A DNA stretch of 64,000 nt from Girardinichthys multiradiatus (taxonomy: Eukaryota; Chordata; Actinopteri; Cyprinodontiformes; Goodeidae): positions 10,689,390 through 10,753,389 of the forward strand of contig NC_061816.1 in the NCBI RefSeq assembly GCF_021462225.1. Reading direction: 5' to 3'. Made by a program: the position numbers and the translations under genes. The notes beneath the pieces were generated by a model that saw only the letters and a list, made by a program, of their open reading frames with translations, searched no databases and was not told the origin of the DNA. Positions 24,000 to 37,014 of this stretch are shown piece after piece; the stretch's first letter is position 1; the number at the start of each line of letters is the position of its first letter.

Positions 24000-24900
24000 A
24001 AAAAAGGCCTTTTCAACAGTCAGAATAGTGAAGTGTGCGTATCTGTGGATGTATAAATATGATCAGGGTGAGTTTTTGTGTGTCTCTTAGTGCTCTGCTG
24101 TACTGTAGATATATCAGATGTATCCCAAAGGTTCTGTGTCAGGGCTTTGTTGGATTTTTCTTTGATAGTTCCCGGAGACTGAAAGGGCGTTGAAACATCA
24201 GTGAGCCAGGAGGACTTTCTATTATTTAGTCTTATACTCATCTGTCTAAAGAACATCATCCCAGACGTCCCGGTCTCTGTCTGCCTTTATGTTTTACTTG
24301 GAGATAAATGTTTTTTTCTTTGCACACCTCTCATGAATGTTAAAGTTGTGCAGTTTCTTTCCTATTTTTAAGGCATGTAGTAAGTAGCAGTAGTAAGAGC
24401 TAGCTGCAGGTCCCATGACGACATTTTAAGATTTTTGGAGACTTCTTGTAGCATGTTGCGGTCTGCTTTCAGGGTGAACCTGCTTTCATGGCCAGACCTG
24501 ACAATGTTGGCAGTTGTTTTGAATGTCCTCCAAGCTATTTTCTGTACAACATTTTTATTTTAGAGCTCTTTAAATCCCTCATCAGACTCATGAATTGCTA
24601 AAAGCTCATTTATTCCTTACCAGAAATTTTAAAGCTGAAAAGATTTTGTTTACTTGAACTTTTCCATAGTGTTAACTTGCACAGTATGCACATGGTCCTA
24701 TTCTGGATGTACAGTTAAGAGTTTCTGGTCCTGTTCTTAGAAATGCTGCAGCTAAAACCTGCTTTGAGTTGGTTATAAGGTGGTATTGTAAAAGTTAAAT
24801 GCTCCATAATGTAATGGTTGGGTAATTTGCTGCCCAACGCTTGACTTTGCTTGTTCACATTAAATAAAATCAACAGCTTTGTCCCTTACGTTTTAGTGTA
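24000..24900 (-). mobile_element. Degenerate Tc1/mariner element, minus strand
   Basis: Antisense transposase order is visible: CATCTGTCTAAAGAACATCA (24240 on, the region of the first catalytic Asp), AGAGCTAGCTGCAGGTCCC near 24397, GCATGTTGCGGTCTGCTTTC near 24452, then CCAGACCTGACAATGTTGGC near 24492. This wording is shared by a family of old fish Tc1 copies. No open frame survives and the ends were not resolved. Confidence 0.55.
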
Positions 24901-24909
24901 AATCTATTC

Positions 24910-26585
24910 CTAATTTCCTTGAAGAAAGAAATTCAGTGAAGATGTGGGAACTTCATCCATGTTTTTCAGTCAGAGGAAATTATGGGAAACAGGCTTCTGT
25001 TATAAGTGTCTTTTTAGAGCTCAATGGGAAAATCCTCATAACAGTAGGAGTAACTGGTAGAAGTTCTGCCCTGATATAAACAGCACATTGCCTTTCTGAA
25101 GTCATTATTGATTAAAGAAAAATTCATTTCAGCTTCTATTAAAAAGTTTTACATTCCTCCTGAATTGAGGCGGTTTTCATTATGTGAGGCTGCTGAAAAC
25201 AACATGAAGTGGGAGTGTTGGGGTCAAAGCTAAATGCGGCCCCTCGTTTCTTATTTGTCAGGAGTTTGGAGATTCAAGGTTTTTCCCTGTCAGCAGCAGC
25301 GAGGAACAAAGCAGCCCTGAAATGGCCATGATTACTATGAAACCCACCCGTTGTGTGCATGTGCATGTAGGAGAGCAAGAGAGAGGGTGAGTGTACGAGG
25401 TCGCCTGTTGTCTTTGATGATAATGAGGAAGACAGAAACAGGCTCTCAAGTGAGCTCTCAATGCCACCTGAAACATGCTGCTGCTGCACGGTTGCAACAT
25501 CTATGTGTGTGCCTGTGTTTGCATGTGTGTCTTAGTGTGTGCATCTGTGGCAGATAACAGCGGAAAAATCCAGAGTCAATGCGGTTTTAATTAAATTAAT
25601 CAAACAGGCAGGAGATGAAAACGTTTTTTATGTGATAACAAAATGTTATTTTGTTTTCCTGGCTACAATCTGCTCCGTTTTAATGAGGGTTTAGCTGATG
25701 CCCTGATGGAGCTGATGGGTTGAGTTCAGCTTTATTTGCTAGAGCCAAAATGAAACAAATTGCCATCCAGGTGTTATTACTAGGATGATCAGTGTCCCTG
25801 ATGTGTAAGAAAACCCATTATTAGCATGATGGTCTAATGGCTTTATAGTGCTATGTTTGGCACCTTTTGTGCTTTGAAATATTGAACTTTTGGATGTCCT
25901 TTAATAAAATTAACCCCTATTTGGACACAAGAATATTTAACATCCATTTTAACAATACTGAAAAAAGACCTGACAACTACATGCCTTCTAGCGCTCTCTA
26001 CCTGTCTATAGCTTTTCGATGAGAGTATGTAAGACCTATCAACATGTAAATAAATAAAAGAAACTATACAAAACACATTTATTTAAATTCCAGAAAAACA
26101 TTGTAAAAATAGAATTTTTGGTGTGGAATAAATTATCAAAAGAGCTGTCTGAAGAAGAATGTAGCAGCTTAGGAGTCTGATAAAAGAGGTCTTTGCTGTT
26201 GAAAGAGGTCTAAAAACAGCCAATACACTGTACTGAAAGAGTCTTCAGGTGAAAGGAAATTTAAAAAAAACAGCAACAAGTCCATGTTTGGCCATCTTAG
26301 CAACTTTACCCTAAAAGCAGACTGCAAGATGCTAAAAAAAACCTTATTGAAACCCTAAAATTTCATCACAGGACCTATAGCAGTCTTGCTATGATATCAT
26401 AATTGACACGACTTTAGAAAGGTGTGCAGATTTTTGCTCAGATAAGGAGTAAAGTAATTATAAACATGCAGAGACATGTATATAAAGTGAATAAGAACTT
26501 GATGTATAATGAATACCGTCACCTTCCTAAAATAATGGCCTAAGTAATTTTTTCAAGTTTTTCAGAAAACACAAAAAACTTCACA
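24910..26585. other. Anonymous DNA with short GT-rich patches
   Basis: GT-rich simple sequence at about 25350-25380 and 25500-25550 produces the spurious short frames there. No exon recognised. Confidence 0.45.
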
Positions 26586-26590
26586 TAATG

Positions 26591-28001
26591 TACAGTACAG
26601 ACCAAAAGTTTGGACACACCTTCTCATTCAAAGAGTTTTCTTTATTTTCATGACTATGAAGAGATGCTTAACACTTGTTGGCCCTTTTGCCTTCACTCTG
26701 CGGTCCAGCTCACCCCAAACCATCTCGATTGGGTTCAGGTCCGGTGACTGTGGAGGCCCGGTCATCTGGCACAGCACCCATCACTCTCCTTCTTGGTCAA
26801 ATAGCCCTTACACAGCCTGGAGGTGTGTTTGGGGTCATTGTCCTGTTGAAAAATAAATGATGGTCCAACTAAACACAAACCGGATGGAATAGCATGCCGC
26901 TGCAAGATGCTGTGGTAGCCATGCTGGTTCAGTATGCCTTCAACTTTGAATAAATCCCTAACAGTGTCACCAGCAAAGCACCCCCACACCATCACACCTC
27001 CTCCTCCATGCTTCACGGTGGGAACCAGGCATGTAGAGTCCATCCGTTCACCTCTTCTGCGCCGCACAAAGACACGGTGGTTGGAACCAAAGATCTCAAA
27101 CTTGGACTCATCAGACCAAAGCACAGATTTCCACTGGTTTAATGTCCATTCCTTGTGTTCTTTAGCCCAAACAAGTCTCTTCTGCTTGTTGCCTGTCTTC
27201 AGCAGTGGTTTCCTAGCAGCTATTTTACCATGAAGGCCTGATTTACACAGTCTCCTCTTAACAGTTGTTCTAGAGATGTGTCTGCTGCTAGAACTCTGTC
27301 TGGCATTGACCTGTTCTCTAATCTGAGCTGCTGTTAACCTGCGATTTCTGAGGCTGGTGACTCGGATGAACTTATCGTCCGCAGCAGAGGTGACTCTTGG
27401 TCTTCCTTTCCTGGGGCGGTCCTCATGTGAGCCAGTTTCTTTGTAGCGCTTGATGGTTTTTGCGACTGCACTTGGGGACACTTTCAAAGTTTTCCTAATT
27501 GTTCGGACTGACTGACTGACCTTCATTTCTTAAAGTAATGATGGCCACTCGTTTTTCTTTACTTAGCTGCTTTTTTCTTGCCATAATACAAATTCTAACA
27601 GTCTAGTCAGTAGGACTATCAGCTGTGTACTGTATTCACCTCCTGCACAACGCAACTGATGGTCCCAACCCCATTTATAAGGCTTGAAATCCCACTTATT
27701 AAACCTGACAGGACACACCTGTGAAGTGAAAACCATTTCAGGTGACTACCTCTTGAAGCTCATCAACAGAAGGCCAAGAGTGTGTGGAGCAGTAATCAAA
27801 GCAAAAGGTGGCTACTTTGAAGAACCTAGAATATAAGACATATTTTCAGTTGTTTCACACTTTTTTGTTCAGTATATAATTCCACATGTGTTAATTCATA
27901 GTTTTGATGCCTTCAGTGTGAAGCTACAATATTCATAGTCATGAAAATAAAGACAACTCTTTGAATGAGAAGGTGTGTCCAAACATTTGGTCTGTACTGT
28001 A
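26591..28001 (-). mobile_element. Near-complete Tc1/mariner element, minus orientation
   Basis: The ends are inverted repeats (TACAGTACAGACCAAAAGTT on the left, its near-complement ending TGTACTGTA on the right) at a TA target. Matching subterminal sequence covers roughly the outer 65 bp. At the transposase 5' side (27700-27999) a much longer subterminal block survives. The 26.6-kb end lacks the corresponding block, so about 250 bp may have been lost there. This fits a fish Tc1 family with long inverted repeats, known to me from memory. Confidence 0.92.
26690..27584 (-). pseudogene. Tc1-type transposase pseudogene
   Basis: The longest frame (26762-27526, 254 residues) carries a helix-turn-helix N-terminal region, GRPR (GRPRVTS), then WSDESKF with the first catalytic Asp and FQQDNDPKH with the second. 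The likely original ATG is at 27584, where MARKK-type coding begins; extra nucleotides in a CAGT run near 27505 shift that frame. Downstream, one nucleotide is missing after the ESDG codons near 26785, so the block with the third catalytic residue (SPDLNPIEMVW) is out of frame. Restoring that single base in the count gives 38 residues between second Asp and Glu. The C-terminus is then cut by a deletion near 26650. The gene is dead. Confidence 0.9.
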
Positions 28002-28004
28002 TAT

Positions 28005-30270
28005 ATATTTATTTTATGAGTGTTGACATTTCTTATGGTCCTTTTTATTAAGCTACATATCTTTCTCAATTAGATCATATGATGTGGAAAATTAAAATAG
28101 TTAATCACAGTTAGAAAATAGTTGACAAAAAACAATTACCGGTACTTGTTACAGCCAAAGGTTCTGGAGCTCTGCCACTCTTTGCTAAATGCTAGCTTCA
28201 TGAATGTTGCTACTTTGTGGACAAAATGCTGACTGACAGGCTTAAAATACTAAATATTTATGCAATATTTAATGCCTGGCATTAAATATATAAATATAAT
28301 ATTGTCTATTGTGCCAGTCCTTATCACTTACCAATAGGGGATGTGCCCTGAATTATGGAAATAGATTCAGTGGCTGAGTAGATTTTGTTTTTTCCTGAAG
28401 CGGTTGGCACTTTGAAAAGCCTGTAAAACTGTCCAAGTCGCATTCTTGACATCGGCCATTATACAACAGGCTGGGGCTTTAGAATAGGAGGAAGGTAAAA
28501 AAAATCTAGATAATGCTACAAATAAAAATGAGCAACTGAATCTATTCTTGACATCTCTTTACTTATATGAAATAGATCTAGTTGTCTATCTGCAGGATGA
28601 TGAATCACAGTGTGGACTGAAATTTTGACTAAAATATATGCAGGGACCTTCTGATCCCACTAAGACAGAAACTTATGAGTTTTTATTAGAAAAGGTGAAA
28701 CAAAACGGCCTGAAGTAATAAAGTATAGCAAGAAAGACATAAGATAAATGTTATAAAACATTATTTTAATAAAAACCTGCAATCGAGAGTCTCCATCATG
28801 TGAAAGCTGCAGGTTTTCCACAGCTCTAAACACCCCCCCCCCCCACTAATTAAACACAGTGCTGCTCTTTAGAGTGCACTTCATTTATATTACATTTACA
28901 TATGCAAATTTTAATCACATCCACCTAATTACAGTATTTGCTGGTTCACCTGTCATTTAGAGGAGGCCAGGCGTTGCAGTGTGGGTGTGAGGGATGAGTG
29001 TTCCTGCCTGTCAAGCTGCCAATCTGTCTTTGTGATAGTGGAGGGGCTTAATGGTGCTTTCATCGCACTCAGCAGACTGCTGGAGGTTCTCTCTGTGCAT
29101 CTCGGGCTGCAAGGGTGGATTTGTAACAGAGGGTGCACCGACGAGGTTTGGAATTTGATTAAAAATCCGTGTCTTTAGAGTTTAAATTGTTGTGCATTTT
29201 AATTGCAAACAAAAGCAAGCCTAGTTATATCATGCTCAGGAGACTCAACACAGTTGCATCAGAATTTAATTTTAAACAGTGCCAATTTGCAGCTGTTACC
29301 CAAATTATGTGCCTAGAGCCAGGTTTTCCTTGGTCTTTAATATTACACTTTATATCTTCCAAGGTGTGGGCTCAAATTTAAACAAATTATAGACATGTGG
29401 GCTAATGTGGGTAATTAGAAAGGACTGTAAGCCAACATGATGCTTGGTTTCTGTTTCTGGAAAACAAATCGTAGTGAAGCAGCTAAATACAGTCTGCTGG
29501 GAACTCTCTAGATGATTACTATTTAAAGGAGACAAATACACAATAGGATGGGAGTGGTACCATTAAGGAGTACAATTAAAACCCATTTTACCACAGTTAC
29601 TATGTCTGTATTGGCTTCTATTACACCTACTAGAAAAAATATGTTCTACCTTTACAAGAAAGCAACTCTTCTGCTGACATTATTGCCTCCTTTATGAGGC
29701 GTATTGCAATTAAATGCCTGAACCATGTTAGTGCACAAAGAGTTCAACAGCCTGACTGCTGCTTCAGGTTTGGTGCTGCAACAGTGGATCACAGTACAAA
29801 CCGGCCCGCTTTACTACAATACAGCTAAATTAAATCTAACTAATAAACAGAGTTTAAATGATGTCTTTGCTCTTTTTTGGAGAAGCTTTGTCGATAAAGC
29901 CAAACACGGGGGGAATCCTGGAAGAAAACCTGTTAAAGACCACAGAAGACTTGAGACTGGGGAGGAAGACACTAAACATGCAAGTGTCTCTGCAAAGCAG
30001 TAGTCAGATCAAAGCATATTCATGTGTTAGAATGGTCAAGTCAAAGCCCATAATTAAATCCAACAGGGAATCTGAGGCATGATCTGAAAATTGATGGTCA
30101 AATACACTTTCTGTCTAAACTGGCTGTACTTTAACTATTTTGCAAAGAAAGGCCATTGCGACGTATATTTGTATATTGTGGCTATATGAACTATATATTG
30201 CATAAGTTGAATCTTTTCTTTGTTGTTATTGATGTAATATGCCATGTTGATATGACAGTGAAGATTTAAG
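28005..30270. other. Anonymous DNA
   Basis: A 12-nt C run lies at 28833-28844. The plus/minus frame pairs at 28953-29178 and 29725-30082 have no recognisable domain. Nothing else identified. Confidence 0.45.
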
Positions 30271-30279
30271 GTGTAAATG

Positions 30280-30790
30280 GCAGGAATGGGACTGGAGGTG
30301 GGAGTAAATATGCTTTTCTTTATCGTCTGGGCCTCCTGCTTGATCAGGATCTACATTTTAAAGCACACATTTCTAATCTGGTCTGAAAACTGAGGGTGAA
30401 GCTCAAGTTTTATTACAGTAACAAATCATTCTTCTCCCTTAGAGCTCACTAACCTCTCCTGTCAGCTACCTTTTAACCGTTGCTTGATCATGGTGTTCTG
30501 TATGAGTGCGCCAACCAGATGTCTTCATGCTTTGAATGCGGGGCATCACTCCACCTTCAGGTACATTACAGGTTTAACTTGCCTTATGATTGTGATCTGT
30601 TTACCAAAGCTGGGTGGCCTTCTTTGGGTATGCAAAAGTTGATTCACTGGATGAATGATTTATTAGGCTCTTCTTGGCTTGGTTTCACCTCGTTTATGCT
30701 CTCTGCTACAAAGAACCAACAGCCATTATGCACTGTTTCTGTGGCTCTCCGCACTTGATTGTTCACACGGTTTAGACTGAATTAGGGAAA
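30280..30790 (+). mobile_element. LINE reverse transcriptase relic
   Basis: Broken plus-strand frames read YRLGLLLDQDLHFKAHISNL, then KLRVKLKFYYSNKSFFSL, LDHGVLYECA, and a later VGWxSL-like AGWPSLGMQKLIHW stretch. This is the order seen in the thumb region of a common fish non-LTR reverse transcriptase (YLG, then FKxHI, then KLRVKLGF, then LDYGDVLY). It is heavily decayed, with at least two stops, and only the C-terminal part is present. Confidence 0.6.
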
Positions 30791-30839
30791 GGACCATTCA
30801 GTTATGCTTCAACCTCTGTATTGAAAATATCCAAACTCA

Positions 30840-31130
30840 TCTGACTTGAACTATTTTGTTCCAACTTAAATATCTGTAAAAATTGAGCCCTGAATCCTTC
30901 ACCTGGTTAAATAAAGGGTAAGAATTGAATTCTGTGTATATGTGGAAAGCTGGTAGAGACAATACATCAAAAGACTTGCAGCTATAATCACAGTGAAAGG
31001 TGGTTAAATGAAGAATTGACTGAGGAGGCAGAATATTAAAGTCTGCCACACTTTTCAGAATTTTAATTTGTAAAGATTTTTGTAACCCATACATAACTTG
31101 TGCTGGTCTATCACATAAACCCTGTCGGTC
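30840..31130 (-). mobile_element. Tc1/mariner terminal relic
   Basis: The block CTGCCACACTTTTCAGAATT (31042 on), then TTTGTAAAGATTTTTGTAACCC and GTGCTGGTCTATCACATAAA (31101 on), matches the terminal region of the Tc1 family also present near 19.7-20.8 kb and 41-44.6 kb. No coding region remains. Confidence 0.55.
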
Positions 31131-31165
31131 AATTTACAAAATAAAAGCCACTAGTGTCACAAAAA
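31127..31165 (+). repeat. SINE-like 3' tail fragment
   Basis: GTCAATTTACAAAATAAAAG (31128 on) followed by GCCACTAGTGTCACAAAAAT parallels the tail of the tRNA-SINE at 18700-18736. A third copy of the core (GCCACTAGTGGCACAAAAT) lies at 54989-55007. This suggests a 5'-truncated SINE copy or the tail of its partner LINE. Confidence 0.5.
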
Positions 31166-31660
31166 TAAAAAAAAGAAGTATAAAAGAAACAACAAGAAAG
31201 GAAGAAAGAAAGATGCAAGAAAATAAGGAAAGGGAGGATACAAGGAAAAAAGGACATGAAGAATTAGGATGCCAGGAAGGACAGACAGAAGAAATGACAA
31301 AAGGAAGGAGGGACAAGGAAATATACAGAGATGGAAGGACAGAAGAAATGAAGAAAGATGATAAAAGAAGGAACGACATAAGTAAATGAATAATTCAGAA
31401 AGCAATGACACAGGGAGAGGAGGTAGGACACAAGGAATGAAGGAAAAGGACACAAGGCAGTACAGACAGAAGGGAGGTAGGCCACAAGTAGGAAAATAGA
31501 TAAGGGACAAGGGAGAAACAGAGGAAGGAAGAAAGAAAACAAAGGAAGCAAGCACAGATGAAGGAAGGACAAAAGGAAGGAGGAAAGAAGTAAGGACATA
31601 AGATACAGATGGAAAGGAGGAAGGAAACATGATATAATGAAATAGGGGATAGCTTTTAGA
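31166..31660. repeat. Long polypurine (GGAA/GAAA-rich) tract
   Basis: About 500 bp of almost pure purine on the plus strand, built from diverged AAGGAAGG and AAGAAAGA units. The antisense strand gives long spurious Ser/Leu/Phe-rich frames. The tract and its right flank resemble the tract at 53.65-54.06 kb. Confidence 0.9.
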
Positions 31661-31664
31661 TAAC

Positions 31665-33840
31665 AGGAGATAAGAGAGGAAATGAAGTCCAGGAATACAG
31701 ATATTATTTAATTTTTCCATAGATTGATCCGACCTGGAAAATACTGGAATCAGATTCCAAACTTTCCCAGACTGCGGAGGAACTGCAAAAAAAAAAAAAA
31801 AAAAATGTGCAAGACATAAATTCAGTCCCTTGGAGACAACTGTACATCACGAACACCAGAGTTATTCTTATTTTCAGTAAATAAACCACTTCAAACCCAC
31901 CTCCTTTTTATAAATCCTTTATTCGATGTTGTTTTTGTGTATTCAATAGATTGGACACAAACTGTACAGTGAAGACAAACTGTTTGCATAATATATGTAA
32001 AGTTAACTGTACATTTACCGACACACAAGGTAGTCTCCTTTAAGGTTGGCACCAGTCACTGTTTGCTTTTGGCTAATAGCTGGTGGAGGTTTGCACAGGG
32101 AGGATAAAACAGGGCACTGCTCTAATATTTGGCTTATTAAATCATTAGATATGCTCGTGCCAGTTTAATATTCAACGCACAGATACCATGTATCACAGCT
32201 GGATACTATAGTGTTTTATGCATACAAAAAACATGTTTAATTTATCCAAGTTTATGGATCTTAGAGAAACAAATACAAAATCAGAATTCACTCTACTTAT
32301 AATTGGATTTCTTAAAATATTAATGAACTTGTATGCTGATTTTAATCCATCACAGTTAAAAGAAGACAAAGGATCTCAAAGAAGTTTCTTTATCATGCAT
32401 TTATGTTTAAATTTGTACCATTTTGAGCCATTTGGATAAGTTATAGATGCTACGCCTCAGGCATGCATTAGAGTATGTCTGTTAGTAATATGAAGTCAGT
32501 CATTCTGATTCATCCTCCTTTGGTTTCTTTTATTGCAGTGATGGATTGCCAGTTGTTTCTGATAGTGCTGGGAACAAAATGCCTTGCAGAAACGTCTGTT
32601 CTCCAACTGTGCAAACTAACAGCAAGATATGAGCCAAACGCCAAGTTTTACTGGTGGTCTGCTGCAAATGTTTCTTTTATCATGAAATTACCACATGCAT
32701 AAGTCCCCCCAAAAAAAACCCTCTGCCATATTTCCTCTTTTCAAAACCGTGCAACAAGTGGGGACTATTTCAAACAGATGGAGGACGAGAAAGAGGAGGA
32801 GGTGAAGAAGAGGAGAGGAGGTGGGAGTAAGTTCTCTGGATGCTTGATTACACAACAAGGAGAGAGCGACAGCAAGCGTGGTTCCAGAGAATCAAAGATT
32901 GGGGATCAAAGGATAATTGAAAAGTAAAATAGGAGTTTGTATCGTCTGTATGTGTTTCTATGAGTGTGTTCGATGCAAGTGGGCAGAGAGAACGGGATGA
33001 GAGAGCTGTCTTTAGATTCAGATGTAATAAGGCAGTCTTTTGAAAAAGTACTAAAGCAAAGAACTTGAGGGAAGCCAGCTACATCATAAGCGCTAACCAT
33101 TACATGTTCCCTTGGCTCTAAAGTGCTCCTGCACTGCAGCGGCCAGGTCACAAAGGGATTTCTTGTGTCTACCTCTTCCTTCTTGTGTCCATTATGTGCC
33201 TCCTAACTTGCAGGCAAACTAAGATGGGTACATGCATACTGCCACGAGAACATGAGTGGTACCTGTATGTGGAAATTAAAAGTCACCGTGGTTGCTGCCA
33301 TTGCTCACTCCTAATTAAATCAGCTGCTCTCTTCCTGTGTGGAGTGGAGTCTTTCATAACTGTAGCCCTGGCACCTGGCTAACCACCGGTGGAAAGGAAA
33401 TCTCCCAGGAGATGTTGACAGTAAATGTGGCAGTGGTTCTTTAAACTCTGATTAGCAGCCTGGAAAAAATTGTAGAGAAGTGTCTTTGGTCAGTATCCAG
33501 GAAACCGGGCTTTTCTTTTTATTTTTCCTTTCTTTCTCTGCCTTTGAACAGTATTAATTTGTGAGCACATCCCCACAGATCTTCACAGACCACTTCGACT
33601 TGATGGGAACCCTGGGGTTGCCCTAACAAGCAGGGCCTCTCTGACTGGAGACATTAAGCCGCTTCGCTTATGTTATCCAGCAGTAAAAGGACAAGTTAAA
33701 ATCACAGGAGCCTAGTTATCAACTGTGTCGCGCAGTATTTGAACAGAAATGGTCAAATCTCTCTGTACCATGTTTAACAGATGTGATTCTGTTCAGAGAC
33801 AGACAGCTGAGACAATACAAGACACATTGAAACATTTAAT
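31665..33840. other. Anonymous DNA
   Basis: Contains a 19-nt A run (31787-31805) and the flank shared with the second polypurine repeat. No gene recognised. Confidence 0.45.
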
Positions 33841-33849
33841 GTGAATATA

Positions 33850-34285
33850 CTGCCTCAAAAAATGATTCATACTACTTAAACCTTTCCCATTTTGGTCGTG
33901 TTACACCACAAACCTCTTTATTTTATTGGGATTAATGCAGTAGACAACTACAAATTAGTGTTTAATGGTGAGTTTTTCTTTTTGTATAAATAGAAAAATC
34001 TGTGTTTAGTTGCCTTAACTCTGATACCCCTAAATAAAACCCAAGCAACTCTGGACGTGGTGGAAAAACACCTTAAAAATACTTGCAGCTGTAATTGCAG
34101 CAAAGTGGTTCAACTTCTTATTAAATGAAATGGCACCATAGGATTTATTTAAGGGTGTCAGAGTACAAGGGGATACAGTACAATTATGTAGTACTTTGTG
34201 TTGTCCTTTCACAAAGCCTCCTAATAAAATACATTCGGATTAAGAAAAAGGTTTAAGGGCCATAAATAGTTTTTCCAAGCCACTG
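33850..34285. mobile_element. MITE-like Tc1/mariner derivative, 436 bp
   Basis: The ends CTGCCTCAAAAAATGATTCA and TTTTTCCAAGCCACTG form an imperfect inverted repeat, flanked by TA at 33848-33849 and 34286-34287. The interior resembles only the two terminal regions of the old Tc1 family found at 20 kb and 41-44 kb (TTTTGGTCGTGTTACACCAC near 33891; TATGTAGTACTTTGTGTTGTC near 34185). There is no transposase core, so it is a non-autonomous deletion derivative. Confidence 0.65.
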
Positions 34286-34289
34286 TATG

Positions 34290-36575
34290 TGATTGTCAGG
34301 GTTTATTTACTCATTTTGAGCCCCTAACTATGACACAACAGATAGTAAATAAATGTTACATCCACATTTCTTTTGACATGAGACGAGCACAGCACCAGAC
34401 TTGTTCCTCATTAACATTATTCCATATAACATTAGACAGAACAGAGCTAAAGTCAAACGAGGGTAGAGACATTTTAGATCTACAGCTGGATCTTACAGTT
34501 TGACCCTAACTGGGGTATGAGAGACACTCACATTGCCATTTCTTTTAAATTTCCTCTCCCTTTTTATTTTTATTACACATTTCTCTACATTAGCACATAA
34601 ACTGGCTTTTTCTTCTTTAAAACCCCAATTTAAAAGGCCGAAAGATGATACTTCTACGACCACATTAGTCTGAAAAGTATTAAGATGTGCAGCTCGACCA
34701 CATATTTGTACATTAATGTAAAAAGCAGCTAATAAGTTCAGAAAAGGCGAGAAATTATGTGGTGTACGTGAGAAAAGAATCTTTGAAATGTCAATTAGAA
34801 ACACTGTGAGGTCTTTAACACCCGACTTCGTCCGGATCGGATAAACGTCCGTGTGCAGCGTTCACCTGCCGAATAGATGCAGACCTGTTGCCAAGGCTTG
34901 AGACGCCGCTGCTCGTTTGATGTGCGAATGAATCATGCAGCCTTGATTTCTGCAGGGAGGCTGCTTTGTCATGTTGCTGCTTTGTAGTTGTGGCAACATC
35001 GACGGAGGTCATTAATCTTCAGCAAACAGGACAGTGTTTCAATCATCTGATTAAAATGCAAAAGGGGTTATTTTTGTCCAAAATTGGGATTCAAAGCAAG
35101 AAAGGATGCACAGTGTCTGTTTTAATTGCCTTAATAAGCAGATCCTGAATGTATTAACGTGTGCCTGCCTTATTGTCACTGCCACTAATTTGAAGTGTGG
35201 GATCACAGTATGACAGTATCTCCCTCCTGTGATATTTGGAGGAGGTGATTGGCATCTAGTTTTGCGGTCAAAGAAATATGAGTAAACAGAAAGTCCCAGA
35301 ACAAACTGGCTTTCACAGTGAGAGGAAGGTTTTATGATTTTTCTCCATGGTTCAAATAAACTCAAGCTTTAGTGTTGGTATTTCATGACGGATTCAATAA
35401 CTACTGGCGACATTAGGCAAGGGCCGGTTTCAAGTATTAAGGTAAACCAAATATTTTACCGTCACATCATTCCTACGGTCCAAAGTCCTTTTAGAGAGAT
35501 GGTTGAGAAAGAGTGCAAGAGTGACCGGAGTATTTTTCCATCTTTATGAAGGATAAAGTAATGCCTATCTGTTGCTGCCCACTGCCAGTCAGCTGGCTGA
35601 AAAAAGGCTACTACACTTTTACCTCTCTTACAAGAGAGTCATGAGAAAGGATCAAGAAAAATGGGAATCTTTTGCAACATATATTGCATCTTAATAATTA
35701 CCAATACTATGACCATTGCATCCCTTTCTAATACTATGCAGGGAAATGTTGGGAGCTCCCTTTTTTGTAAACGTTGACCTCAATGATGCAGTTTGTTAAC
35801 ATGAAGTGCTTCAAGTGAGCACAGCTCATCCTGACAATAATTTGCTGCCACCATTTGGGGCTCAACGAGAATTTTAGAGGCAAACCTTGGATATTTCATA
35901 TAGAAAAGAACTGCAACAGCAATGTTTTCCCTTAAGGCAAACACCAAGTGGCTGCTCTGTGTGTGTATGTGTACGCAGCGGGGATGAAGTCTTTTTATGG
36001 ACCTAGTATATATATCACTTATGCCTCCTCCATCGCTTCAAATTGGACTGAAATGCCTTTGGCTTCACGTCAAACATATCAACTTAAAATGAAGGCTCAT
36101 GACGCAACCATTTAAAATAGCTTCATGGGCAGAAGAAGCAGCAGAGACGAGCAGAGCTGGCTGCTGTGGTATTTTGTTACACTTTTCCCACAGACAAGTG
36201 CAGGTAAGTACAGCCTAAGCAACAGCACAGAGGTCTTCACTTTACATGACTGAATATTTTCAGCCGATAAGCTTAATGTAGATCATAAAGATTTTATTAA
36301 ACAGGAACATTATAGAGTTTTAACTCTCTTCTGACCAATATTACACACAGGATCTCTATGTTTCTTTAATTTCATGGCTGTAGAATGATCAGAAAAAGTA
36401 AATCAGTGCTTCTGACATTGTGAATGTTATTCTGTACAATTCAAATGAAAAGTTCAGCGGTGCTACTTGGATTTTCTTAACATTTGCATCCTTTAGCTAA
36501 AGCCATAGTTTACACAGAGGTTACAAAGGATTAAAATGGTCTCATTATACAAAAGTATCAGTTAGGATAAGGCAG
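34290..36575. other. Anonymous DNA
   Basis: No exon or transposon recognised. Frames at 34493-34804, 34815-35148 and 35051-35365 have no family signal. Confidence 0.4.
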
Positions 36576-36579
36576 AGGG

Positions 36580-37010
36580 ATTTAAATTTTTGGTATCAAT
36601 TTGAGTCAAAGCATGAATCCAAATCAACAGAAGGATGACTTCATGAAAGGAAAATTCTGGAATGGCCTAGCCAAAGTTCAGAACTAAATGTTACAGGAAA
36701 TCTGTGGGTTCCTCTGTAGAAGGCTCTGGGCAAGAGATGTCTTCACAAATCAGAGACTTGGAGAACAAGCAGGGCAGAGTGGGTAAATGTTGCAAAGACG
36801 TGGGATGCTAACAGTCTCCAACCAAAGAAAACTGAATCAGAAGGTGCTTCAACAAGGTATTAGTTTAGGCTAATCCACAGTGATGCAGGTGGGATATTTA
36901 TTTATTTGTGCATTTATTTTTCCCTTTAACCAATTTCTTTTTCTGTTGAATCATTTAAGTATATGTCATATTTCATGTGGAAAAACTTTGAACATGTATT
37001 ATCATGGTCT
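36580..37010 (+). mobile_element. Tc1/mariner 3' relic, plus strand
   Basis: TGGAATGGCCTAGCCAAAGT (36658 on) corresponds to the WP-SQSP segment upstream of the catalytic Glu in Tc1 transposases. The following sequence (GGGCAGAGTGGGTAAATGTTGC, 36773 on) fits the C-terminal coding part. The frame is destroyed and only the 3' end remains. Confidence 0.5.
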
Positions 37011-37014
37011 CAGT

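Noticed and set aside
31134..31720. Overlapping minus frames up to 187 codons rich in Leu, Ser, Phe and Pro
   Set aside because: They are the antisense of a polypurine simple repeat; several frames are open at once, and no domain or start context exists.
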